This document shows, piece after piece, positions 13,301 through 26,400 of a DNA stretch of 64,000 nt. The notes beneath the pieces are model-generated. The model was not told the origin of the DNA and made no database searches. It worked only from the letters and a program-made list of their open reading frames with translations. Every line of letters begins with the position of its first letter. Position 1 is the stretch's first letter. Both the position numbers and the translations under genes were made by a program. Source of the stretch: Bufo bufo (taxonomy: Eukaryota > Chordata > Amphibia > Anura > Bufonidae); the NCBI RefSeq assembly GCF_905171765.1, contig NC_053390.1:512041565-512105564 (forward strand), written 5' to 3'.

Positions 13301-16300
13301 GTGGAGTTTTGAACCAAGGAAAAGGTGTTGTAGGCGTTTACATTTTTGCCTGATCTTGCAGTGCTATGGAAAGTGTTGTGGCTGCTGCTCATCTACGCCC
13401 ACCACCTGGAAATTCGGGCTGTAAATAATGGAGAGCTGCGGGAGCATGGACAATGAAGTGAAGACTCAGGAAAAGTTGACAGGTACACTATTATACTCTG
13501 TAGAAGACTAGACGAGGTTTACACAAATTACATTTTTTAGGATTCCGCACAACTCCTTTAAGTCACACCTCTTTTTTGGAATAGGAGCAGAAATTCTCTC
13601 TAAAACTAGGTGTGCCAAGTTGCGCCAATTCTGAATGAATTTACACTGTGTGAACGGCTCCTTAGGGCTCATGCACACAAAACGTATTTTTGGTTCGCAT
13701 CTGATACGCATTTTTTGCGGGTTGGATGAGGACCATTCACATCAATGGGGCTGCAAAAGATGCGGACAGCACACGGACCAAAACTACTGTCGTGTGGATG
13801 AGGCTTTAGACTGTAGACTGCAATGCATTTTCATGGTGAAAGGTTTTGATATTTGGCAGCTGGTACGCCCATTCACTGCTGGTGCTTGGAATCAGCTCCA
13901 TTTCTGCTTACAGAAGTGATTACAGACCACTCCTGCAGGGTAGAGGGAGCACACTGAGATTGCCACCATTCAAATTGGTCTCTGCCCCTAGTGGGGTCAC
14001 GAAGTAAATCCTCTGTCTCAATGTACATCTATATGGGCTAACTAAGCAGGTGATTATCAGGAATAACTTGTTTGTTCCAGATAACTGCCTGCCTGTCAGA
14101 GGAGGTGAGAGCTGCGTTTGCCAGAACTAATATAAATAATGGAGCTGGAACTGTCCACTATGAGCTCCTATTTACTTGAAACACTAACTCAACATGGCCA
14201 CCACAAAGTGGACAGAGCTGTGCTTCCAGCTCCATTCTATGTGTTAATTTAAATGGCTGCTGTGAACAGCTGATCGGTGGGGTGCTAGTGTCGGACCCTA
14301 AGGATAGGTCATGAATATTTAGAACCCAGATAACCTTTTAACTTATCCATATGTTTTTGCAGTGTGAGAGGAGACCAGAGAACAGTGCAAACCACTAAGC
14401 CACGATACTGCCAAGGAATAGCCACTCTAGCCGCGAGTCAATCAGTGCCTACACTTTGCCTGCCAACTGCCTCAGTATACCCAAATATGGTGCTCTGATT
14501 CACAGACTTTTTTCTAAAAAGGGATATGTGCTGGTTGATTGGCTTGATTTTCAAGCAAACACTACATATCTCAGATTCACACTGGCTGTGGAATTGCAAA
14601 CTGAATGTAAATTCAAGTAACCAGGGTCCAGCAAAGGTAATTGTAGCCTGGAAATTTTGAAACCTGAGGGCACTGTAACCTGAAGGACTACTGGATCATG
14701 CTTCATGCACACAACCCTATCCATTTTGTGGTCTGCAAATCGCGGCTCTGCAAAATACAGGTAAGGTCCATGTTGCATCCACAGTTTTTGCAGACCCATT
14801 GACTGCAATCGGTCTGTGGTCCACATTTTGAAGACAGGTATAGGACATGTTCTATCTTTTTGCAGAACAGACATATGGATGCAGAAAGCACACTGATGAT
14901 CCATGTGCTCTCTGCATCTATATGTCAGTTCAGCTAAAAGCTATGTCGGCAAAATGCACACAACGGATCCATCGAAAACAATAGGTCCGCAAATAAATGT
15001 GGGCTGCATCCATATTTAGCAGATCTGCAATTTTCAGATCGCAAAATGGATATGGTCGTGTGAATGAGGCCTAATACAGTGAGGAACAATTGAACACACT
15101 GCGATTTTGTACTCACTTAGAAATCACGGAGGGGTCTGAAATTCAAATTGTAGGTGCATTCCCACTTTGAGAGACAGAATAAAAATAAATAATTCAGGAA
15201 ATAACATTGTATGATTTTTAAAGAATGTATTTGCCTTGCACTGCTGAACATAAGTATTTGAACACCTGAGAAACAGCAAGAATTCTGGCTCTCAAAGACC
15301 TGTTACTGTGCCTTTAAAAAGTCCACCTCTACTCCACTCGTTAATCTAACTTAGTAGCACCTGTCTGAGCTCTTTAAAGACACCTGTCTACCCCACAGTC
15401 AGTGAGACCCCAACTTCTACCATGGGCAAGACCAAAGAGCTGTCAAAAGACACCAGAGATAAAATGGTGGACCTCCACAAGGCTGGAAAGGGCTACTGGG
15501 CAATTGCCAAGCAGCTTGGTGAAAATAGATCAACTGTTGGAGCAATTGTTAGAAAATGGAAGAGGCTAAAGACGACTGTCAGTCTCCCTCGGACTGGGGC
15601 TCCATGCAAGATCTTACCTCGTGGGGTATCACTGATGATAAGAAAGGTGAGGAATCAGCCCAGAACTACAAGGGAGGAGCTGGTCAATGACATGAAGAGA
15701 GCTGGGACCACAGTTTCAAAGGTCACTGTTGGTAGAACACTACGCAGTCATGGTTTCAAATCATGCATTGCATGGAAGTATCCCCTGCCCAAGTCATCAC
15801 ATGTCCAGGCCTGTCTGAAGTTTGCCAATGACCATCTGGATGATCCAGAGGAAGCATGGGAGAAAGTCATGTGGTCAGATGAGACCAAAGTAGAACTTTT
15901 TAGTCTAAACTTCACTTGTTGTGTTTGGAGGAAAAAGAAGGATGAGTTGCATCCCAAGAACACCATCCCTACTGTGAAGCACGGGGGTGGTAACATCATG
16001 CTTTGGGGGTGCTTTTCTGCGAAGAGGGCAGCTGCACTGTATTAAGGAGAGGATGAATGGGGCCTTTTATTGTGAGATTTTAAGCAACAACCTCCTTCCC
16101 TCAGTCAGAGCATTGAAGATGGGTCATGGCTGGGTCTTCCAACATGACAACGACCAGAAGCACACAGCCAGAATAACCAAAGAGTGGCTCCGTAAGAAGC
16201 ATATCAAGGTTCTGGAGTGGCCTAGCCAGTCTCCAGACCTAAATCCAATAGAACATCTTTGGAGGGAGCTGAAACTCCGTGTTGCTCAGCGACAGCCCCG

Positions 16301-17409
16301 AAACCTGACAGATCTAGAGGAGATCTGTGTGGAGGAGTAGGCCAAAATCCCTGTTGCCGTGTGTGCAAACCTGGTCATAAGCTACAGGAAACGTTTGACC
16401 TCTGTAATTGAAAACAAAGCTTCTGTACCAAATATTAACACTGATTTTCTCAGGTGTTCAAATACTCATGTTCAGCGGTGCAAGACAAATACATTATTTA
16501 AAAATCATATAATGTGATTTCCTGAATTTATTTTATTTTATTCTGTCTCTCAGAGGGGGAATGCACCTACAATGTGAATTTCAGACCCCTCCATGATTTC
16601 TAAGTGGAAGAACTTGCAAAATCACAGGGTGTTCAAATACTTCTGTTCCTCACTGTATGCATATGAAGTTAAACTAGGCAGCTATATTACTGGGAAAATG
16701 AAAACAGCAGACGTGTCAGTACTACAATACTAGACAAGGCCCTGTGCTAGGCATGCAACTGTACTCACCTTTTTGCTTAAAAGTTCTTGCTGTTCTCTTC
16801 TTACCACTTCTTGATGGCGCTCATTTTCTTCTTGTGGCACTAAGGAAAGTATTCGTTAAACAGTAAAGATATCTATATGTATATGGCCTTATGTTAAAAT
16901 GTTTGTTCTCTTTTAACAATGCCTGACTGTTAGTAGAGTCCCCTGAAAGCAACTCGATAAAAGAACCCCATCCTAAAAATTGCATTTTTTTAGCAATAAG
17001 TCTTCAATATATATATATTATATATATAAAAAGTTAAATACTTAACATAACCTTTGGTACTGATGTGTCTATAAACATCCCGTCCTATAAAGATATCATG
17101 TTATTTAACCTTCATGGTGAACGACATAAAAATGCCACAATTGTTTGTTTGTTCATCCCACCTCTCAAAAAAACAGAATCAAATGTGTACCTCAAAATTG
17201 TACTAATAAACATGTCCGGGAACTAAACAAGCTCTCACACAGCTCTGTTGGTTTATGGAATATGGAAAAATAATTGGTTTAAGAAAATAATTTCTTCGTA
17301 CAAAAGGGATATATCATAGAAAAAAAATAGATAAATTTGGTTTGGGGGGGGGGGGGGGGGGGGGGAATAAGAAAAAATTAAAAAAAATTTGCTGCTTTTT
17401 GCGCATCCC

Positions 17410-17440
<31 letters not shown>

Positions 17441-20400
17441 AAGAAGAATAAAAGAAAACCAATTTTTATGTACCCTAAAATGGTACCAAGGGAAAAAGTA
17501 AAAAAAAAAAGTTATGGCTCTTACAACATGGCAAAACAAAAAATACTGTATTTTTCGCCCTATAAGACGCACTTTTCCCTCCCAAAAGTGGGAGGAAAAT
17601 GGCAATGCGTCTTATGAGGCGAATGCTGCCGTTTACACTGATACACCGCCGACCGCATGCTGCACAGCGCGGCCGGCGTGTCAATCAGCGAGGAGGGGCT
17701 GGGAGACTGCATCTAGTTTTGTAATGGCAGTGGGGCCCGATGCAGTTACTGTATTCTATTGCACCGGGCCCCGCTCAATGTACTAATCGTATCTAAGGTA
17801 ACTGCAGGCAATGTTTAACTATAGAATATGTTCGATCCAGCAGCCTGTACTTACGACCATAGCAGGCAGGAGGCAGGAGGCTGGGCGGGCGGGCACTGGC
17901 AGCGTAACTTTCTACATCACGTGCCTGCTCCGCCCACTTTATGAATGAAGCAGGCGGCGCGGGTACGTGACGTAGTGAGTTACACTGCCAGTGCCCGCCC
18001 GCCCAGCCTCCTGCCTGCTATTGTCGTAAGTACAGGCTGCTGGGTCGAACATATTCTATAGTTAAATATTGCCTGCAGTTACCAGAGATACGATTATTAC
18101 AGTGAGCGGGGCCCGCTGCAATAGAATACAATGACTGCACGGGGCCCCCGCTGCCATTAAAAAACTAGTGTAGATGACAGCCCCCACTCCCTGTGTATTA
18201 GGGGTTATTTACAGTGGTTGACACTGTTATGGGGGGGAGGGTATCTGTGGATGACAAATAGCATAAGATGGCAGTGTCATGCCATCCACAGACGCCCCCA
18301 TAAAAGTGCCATCCACAGACGCCCCCATAACAGTGTCAGCCACAGACCCCCCCATAACAGTGCCATCCACAGACCCCCCCATAACAGTGCCATCCACAGA
18401 CCCCCATAACAGTGCCATCCACAGACCCCCATAACAGTGCCATCCACAGACCCCCATAACAGTGTCAGCCACAGACCCCCATAACAGTGTCAGCCACAGA
18501 CCCCCATAACAGTGCCATCCACAGACGCTCATAACAGTGTCAGCTACAGACCCCCATAACCGTGCCATCCACAGACCCCCATAACAGTGTCATCCACAGA
18601 ACCCTCATAACAGTGCGTCATCCACAGATCCCCCATAATAGTGTCATTCATAGGCTACCATTAGTTCAAAGCCCACCAAAAGCACACCATTTGGTTAAAA
18701 ATTTTTTTATTATAATCTTATTTTCCTCCTCAAAAGCCTAGGTGCGTCTTATAAGGCGAAAAATACGGTATATTTTTTTAAGTGTTTTTTTTTTTATGTA
18801 CAAAAACTACAGAAATTTAGTATCTCGATAATCATATAGACACAAAGAATAAAGTCAATATGTCAATTATGCTACACGCTGTGAAAAAAGGAACCCAAAT
18901 TGGTACCAATGAAAAGTACAGCTTGTTCTGCAAAAAACAAGCCGTGAGTCAGCTCCATCAACAGAAAAATTAATGTGTGCTCTCAGAATACAGCAACACA
19001 AAAACAAACAATATATTATTTTTTTAACTGCTGGCCCAGATTTAGTAATGTGTCTGTGCAAAGAATCTGTCTAAAAGGGGAAGAAACTGGCAGAACAAGG
19101 GTTTCAACACTGGGCAAGGCCTAAGAGGCACCACAATTCTGTCTCAAAGTAAGCCAGCCAATAGTTGATATAGAGCCGGACAGAAGTTTCTATCCCTGCA
19201 GATTTAGGGCTCGTGCACACGACCATTGCTGTTTTTAGGGTCTGCAAATTGCAGATCCACAAAATGCGGATACTGGCTGTGTGTTGCGCATTTTGCAGAA
19301 TGTAAAATGGACAAGAATAGGACATGTTCTATTTTTTTTGCAGAGTCAGGGAACGGACATACAGATGCAGGCAGCACACAATGTTCTGTCTTTTGCAGCC
19401 CCACCTAAGTAAATGGGTTTGCATCTGACCGGGAAAAAAATGTGGATTAGATGTGGACCAAAAATAAGTTAGTGGGCATGAGTTCTTATGATGATAAATC
19501 TGATGCAGCCCGAGTCCCTGTGATAAATCTGGTGCAGGTCTAGGCAGCCTGTCTAAGCTTATATCATCTACAAGATTAGGAAATCTGCATCAGTGTATTT
19601 ACACTACTGACAAAAAGTTAGGGATATTTGGCTTTCAGGTGAAATTTATGAAAAACGTAAAAAGTTCACGCTACAGTGATGTTATATCATGAAAATAGGT
19701 CATTTATGTAGAAGCATGCAACGGTGAATTCCTCATCTCAAACAATTTATTGAAATAAAAGCCAACAACAGTGTTGGGTATACCCCCACAAACAATGTCA
19801 ATGTCTCGATACCTTGTCATGTGGCCTCGAGCATCAAATACAGCTTGACAACGACGTCTCATGTTGTTCACAAGTCGACTTATTGTCTGCTGAGGCATGG
19901 CATCCCACTCTTCTTTAAGGTCGCACTCGGGTCTTTGAGGTTCTGGGGTACAGAGTTACGAGCCTCTACACAGCGACTCAGCTGATCTCATAGGTTTTCA
20001 ATGGGATTCAGGTCTGGAGAAAGTGCAGGCCACTCTTAACATGTGTCTCAAGATATAGTTACAGTTTTTGCGGAAGGAAAACAGGTCTATAACACACTTT
20101 TCCTGGTATATAGACTTCAGAATGCGATTGATCAGGTTTAGAGAGTGAACCATCTCGACTCTTAGGTTTTTTGTCTAAAGATTTTGTATTGGTTTTTAGG
20201 TCCAATTTTAGTTATGTTAATTATTTTATGTTCATTAAAGTGGAAAATCCATTGTATGGTACCTGCAATCTCACAATGCATGATAAGTTAGGTTTGCGAA
20301 CCACTTGTTATCTTTGGATAGAGGTTATACTTGTGACTTGCACTAATTTGCCATTTAGACCAGTTGCACTGGTCATGCCTTTTTCCTAAATACTTAAAAA

Positions 20401-23400
20401 GTATATGTGATATTATGCTTTATTGTTGTAAACTTTAATAAAAAGAGAATGTTTAAAAAAAAAAAAAGTGCAGGCCACTCCATTTGAGGCACCCCAGTCT
20501 CCAGCAGTCGTTCCCTAATGATGGGATCTCGATGAGCTGGCGCATTGTCATCCATGAAGATGGATTAATGATGATATTCAAGTAGTATGGGCTTGTCACT
20601 GTACCATTCACAAAGTGTAGGGCAGTTCTGTATTGACTAGACACACCTGCCCACACTGTAACATCACAACCAAATGCTCACCAGTGGCTGATGCATAGCA
20701 CTCTACTTGACTTCTCCAACATCGTTGGCGGCAATCATTTTTCTCAACGTGAATCGACTTTCATCATTAAACAGCACTGAGGCCCACTGATTCCTCATCC
20801 AGCGTAGATGCTCCCTGGCCCATGCAAGAAGATGACTCCTGTGCCTGGTGGTGTGGTCAGGTACCCCTGCAGGTCGTCCAGCATGCAGACACTGATGTAA
20901 ATGGTTAAATGTGCCTGGGGTTGTGTAGCATTCATCTTCCGGTTCCACAGGGCATTGTTCACAATGAAGCGGTCATCAATGTGGGATGTGGCCAAAGGAC
21001 GTCCACTTCTATGCCTTTCTGCAACTCTTCCAGTCTCTCTCTATCTCTGTTGCAACCTGCTGATGACACTCCGTGACACTCTAAGCTCATTGGCCACTTC
21101 TGTCTGAGAACATCCTGCTTGAAGCCTCGCAATGGTGAGGTACTGTTGATCAACTGTTAGGTGTCGTCTTTGTCTCATGATATAAAATGTGAACAGCATG
21201 ATGAGGAGGACCGTTTAAATACCAATTCTAACTGAACCAGGAAATTTATTGGGCGATTCATGGATCAAACACATGTTGTGGATTTTGTAGTTAAGCTCCT
21301 TGTTAGAGAACAGCAAGTTGTGCAAAAAGTACTGAAACATTGAACAGTTGGACATGTGCATTCAAAAGTTTAGAGAAGGTCACGTTACGTTCACCTGTAA
21401 AGGTTAGAGTACATTTTAGGTTCATCCTGAAATGTCACCCACAAGCCAAATATCCGTAACTTTTTGTGAGAAGTGTAAATCGCTGCACAACCCCTTTAAG
21501 GCAAGTTGATAACTTTTGAAGGGAGCATGAGAAAGTTTGGTGATGCTTTCCTTCATTAAAGTAAGTGAGAGTTAGTAACTGTCCTGCTTTACATTTTCTT
21601 GGCCACAAGTTTTGTTCTTACCTGCTGGAGAGCTGCCAGAGAGATGAACTGTATTAAAATACGGAGTTACCACAGAAACAATGAAAGTGACAAGAGCGAG
21701 GATCAAGATAAATCTTCCCATCCAGAAAGCAATCTCTTTCAAGCCTGACATAAAAGAAAAAAAACGTAAAAATCATTTTAACCAATTTGTCCACAAGTGT
21801 TTTAACAGCACAGGAGCCCAGACTTCATCGATTAGTGTTAGAAGCTGAACACAACCATCAATACCATTCTAATCTGCATGAAAGGAAACCTGTGTTTACT
21901 GCAAGGAGGATTTGCTGAACACATCCCTTCTTAATCTCTAGCCTTTGCTTTCATTGCCTAAGTATTGGTGGCTGCTTATAGCTTTTAAGAGATTATTAAA
22001 ACTTCAAAAAAACTGGCCCATGTTGACAGTACTCTGAGGAGCTTCTTCCACTTTTGGATCTGGAGGGATGTTAAAGGGAAACTGAAAAGCAGCACCTACC
22101 ATCATGCTTTACACTCCCTAAGGAATGATTTAACAGAATGGTAAGAAGTGTCCAAAATGCCTACAGATGCCCACCAATGGACCTCATTATGTGAAAAAGC
22201 ATAGGTTTGTCTTCACGCCATGACTACATCAGGAGAAAATGTGAAGAAAATGTAAGGATAGTAAAAAAAAAAAAGAATTCAAATATGTCCTGTGATGTAC
22301 ACATAGGTTTTTATAGGCTAACCATTATGCCAAAAGACTGGAAAAGTTAACCCCTTAGGGACCCTGACATTTTTCACCTTAAGGACCAGACCGTTTTTAG
22401 CAAATCTGACGTGTCACTTTATGTGGTGATAACTTTAAAACGCTCTTACTTATCCAAGCATTTCTGAGATTGTTTTCTCGCCACATATTGTACTTTATGA
22501 CAGTGGTAAAATGGAGTCAAAAAAATATATAATAGATAGTAATAACTCCAAAAATAGTTATTACTTTACATTCCCCATATGTCTACTTCATGTGTTGATC
22601 ATTTTGTGAATGCCATTTTATTTTTTGGGGACGTTAGAAGTATGGATGTCCCGATACCATTTTTTTAAGACTGAGTACGAGTACCGATACTTTTATTTAA
22701 GTACTCACCGATACCAATTACCGATACTAATTTTAACAATAAAATACACACACATGTATTTTCTGACCACTGACCAACCAAAAGGCCCAAAAACAGAACT
22801 ATAACATTCCAAGGAGACATTATACTGTATGGGGGCCACAAAGAGACGTTATACTGTATGGGGCAGCCACAAGGAGATGTTATACTGTATGGGGGCAGCC
22901 ACAAGGAGAGGTTATACTGTATGGGGGCCACAAGGAGATGTTATACTGTATGGGGGGCAGCCACAAGGAGACGTTATACTGTATGGGGGCAGCTACAAGG
23001 AGACGTTATACTGTATGGGGCAGCCACAAGGAGATGTTATACTGTATGGGGCAGCCACAAGGAGATGTTATACTGTATGGGGCAGCCACAAGGGGACGTT
23101 ATACTGTATGGGGCAACCACAAGGAGACGTTACACTGTATGGGGGCAGCCACAAGAAGACGTTACACTGTATGGAGGCAGCCACAAGAAGACGTTATACT
23201 GTATGGGGGCAGCCACAAGGAGACGTTACACTGTATGGGGGCAGCCACAAGGAGACGTTACACTGTATGGGGGCAGCCACAAGGAGACGTTATACTGTAT
23301 GGGGGCAGCCACAAGGAGACGTTATACTGTATGGGGGGCAGCCACAAGGAGACGTTATACTGTATGGGGGGCAGCCACAAGGAGACGTTATACTGTATGG

Positions 23401-26400
23401 GGGCAGCCACAAGGAGACGTTATACTGTATGGGGGCGGCCACAAGAAGACGTTACACTGTATGGGGGCAGCCACAAGAAGACGTTACACTGTATGGGGGC
23501 AGCCACAAGAAGACGTTATACTGTATGGGGGCAGCCACAAGGAGACGTTATACTGTATGGGGGGCAGCCACAAGGAGACGTTATACTGTATGGGGGCAGC
23601 CACAAGGAGACGTTACACTGTATGGGGGCAGCCACAAGGAGACATTATACTGTATGGGGGGCAGCCACAAGGAGACGTTATACTGTATGGGGCAGCCACA
23701 AGGAGACGTTATACTGTATGGGGCAGCCACAAGGAGATGTTATACTGTATGGGGCAGCCACAAGGAGACGTTATACTGTATGGGGGCAGCCACAAGGAGA
23801 TGTTATACTGTATGGGGGCAGCCACAAGGAGACGTTACACTGTATGGGGGCAGCCACAAGGAGACGTTATACTGTATGGGGAGCAGCCACAAGGAGACGT
23901 TATACTGTATGGGGGCAGCCACAAGGAGACGTTATACTGTATGGGGGCAGCCACAAGGAGACGTTATACTGTATGGGGGGCAGCCACAAGGAGACGTTAT
24001 ACTGTATGGGGGCAGCTACAAGGAGACGTTATACTGTATGGGGCAGCCACAAGGAGATGTTATACTGTATGGGGCAGCCACAAGGAGATGTTATACTGTA
24101 TGGGGCAGCCACAAGGAGATGTTATACTGTATGGGGGCAGCCACTATTATACTGTATGGGGGCCACAAGGAGACGTTACACTGTATGGGGGCGGCCACAA
24201 GGAGACGTTATACTGTATGGCGGCGGCCACAAGGAGACGTTATACTGTATGGGGGCGGCCACAAGGAGACGTTACACTGTATGGGGGCGGCCACAAGGAG
24301 ACGTTATACTGTATGGCGGCCACAAGGAGACGTTATACTGCATGGGGCGGCCACAAGGAGACGTTATACTGTATGGGGCGGCCACAAGAAGACGTTATAC
24401 TGTATGGGGGCAGCCACAAGGAGACGTTACACTGTATGGGGGCAGCCACAAGGAGACGTTACACTGTATGGGGGCAGCCACAAGGAGACGTTATACTGTA
24501 TGGGGGCAGCCACAAGGAGACGTTATACTGTATGGGGGGCAGCCACAAGGAGACGTTATACTGTATGGGGGGCAGCCACAAGGAGACGTTATACTGTATG
24601 GGGGCAGCCACAAGGAGACGTTATACTGTATGGGGGCGGCCACAAGAAGACGTTACACTGTATGGGGGCAGCCACAAGAAGACGTTACACTGTATGGGGG
24701 CAGCCACAAGAAGACGTTATACTGTATGGGGGCAGCCACAAGGAGACGTTATACTGTATGGGGGGCAGCCACAAGGAGACGTTATACTGTATGGGGGCAG
24801 CCACAAGGAGACGTTACACTGTATGGGGGCAGCCACAAGGAGACATTATACTGTATGGGGGGCAGCCACAAGGAGACGTTATACTGTATGGGGCAGCCAC
24901 AAGGAGACGTTATACTGTATGGGGCAGCCACAAGGAGATGTTATACTGTATGGGGCAGCCACAAGGAGACGTTATACTGTATGGGGGCAGCCACAAGGAG
25001 ATGTTATACTGTATGGGGGCAGCCACAAGGAGACGTTACACTGTATGGGGGCAGCCACAAGGAGACGTTATACTGTATGGGGAGCAGCCACAAGGAGACG
25101 TTATACTGTATGGGGGCAGCCACAAGGAGACGTTATACTGTATGGGGGCAGCCACAAGGAGACGTTATACTGTATGGGGGGCAGCCACAAGGAGACGTTA
25201 TACTGTATGGGGGCAGCTACAAGGAGACGTTATACTGTATGGGGCAGCCACAAGGAGATGTTATACTGTATGGGGCAGCCACAAGGAGATGTTATACTGT
25301 ATGGGGCAGCCACAAGGAGATGTTATACTGTATGGGGGCAGCCACTATTATACTGTATGGGGGCCACAAGGAGACGTTACACTGTATGGGGGCGGCCACA
25401 AGGAGACGTTATACTGTATGGCGGCGGCCACAAGGAGACGTTATACTGTATGGGGGCGGCCACAAGGAGACGTTACACTGTATGGGGGCGGCCACAAGGA
25501 GACGTTACACTGTATGGGGGCGGCCACAAGGAGACGTTACACTGTATGGGGGCAGCCACAAGGAGACGTTACACTGTATGGGGGCAGCCACAAGGAGACG
25601 TTACACTGTATGGGGGCAGCCACAAGGAGACGTTATACTGTATGGGGGCAGCCACAAGGAGACATTATACTGTATGGGGGGCAGCCACAAGGAGATGTTA
25701 TACTGTATGGGGCAGCCACAAGGAGATGTTATACTGTATGGGGCAGCCACAAGGAGATGTTATACTGTATGGGGCAGCCACAAGGAGATGTTATACTGTA
25801 TGGGGGCAGCCACTATTATACTGTATGGGGGCCACAAGGAGACGTTACACTGTATGGGGGCGGCCACAAGGAGACGTTATACTGTATGGCGGCCACAAGG
25901 AGACGTTATACTGCATGGGGCGGCCACAAGGAGACGTTACACTGTATGGGACGGCCACAAGGAGACGTTACACTGTATGGGGGCGGCCACAAGGAGACGT
26001 TACACTGTATGGGGGCAGCCACAAGGAGACGTTACACTGTATGGGGGCAGCCACAAGGAGACGTTACACTGTATGGGGGCAGCCACAAGGAGACGTTACA
26101 CTGTATGGGGGGCAGCCACAAGGAGACATTATACTGTATGGGGCGGCCACAAGGAGACGTTATACTGTATGGGGGCAGCCACAAGGAGACGCTACTGTAA
26201 GGAGTCAGGAAAACAATTTTTGAAGCCCCCCTCCTCAGTATAATAGTCTTGTGGCCATCATACAGTAATGTATATTTCTTCTTGCCCTAATGCCTGCTTT
26301 TAGAGATCAATGTGCAGCTTGCAGGCAGGAAGGGAAGGACCAGGGCCATAGAAGACAGACACTATCTCCTTTGGAGGGACTCGCTCCTGGCAAACACAGC

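Larger units (their letters stand above)
19602..21475 (-). mobile_element. Second Tc1-family transposon, interrupted
   Basis: TA flanks at 19600-19601 and 21476-21477. Inverted ends CACTACTGACAAAAAGTTA and its mate CACTTCTCACAAAAAGTTA, continuing GGATATTTGGCTT. Transposase reads leftward. A 0.43-kb retrotransposed tail is inserted at 20036. In UBXN8 intron 2, 147 bp from exon 2. Confidence 0.9.

Noticed and set aside
18218..18568. ORFs of HRPPHNS or WHCYGG repeats
   Set aside because: Translation of the 23-26 bp minisatellite.
22808..26205. CRISPR-like array
   Set aside because: There are no unique spacers between repeats; the whole 29-33 bp unit repeats. The genome is eukaryotic.
22829..26243. 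Three overlapping ORFs of about 1100 codons on the plus strand
   Set aside because: They are readings of one tandem repeat in three frames, peptides repeat every 29-33 bp with frame slips, there is no codon bias and no conserved domain.
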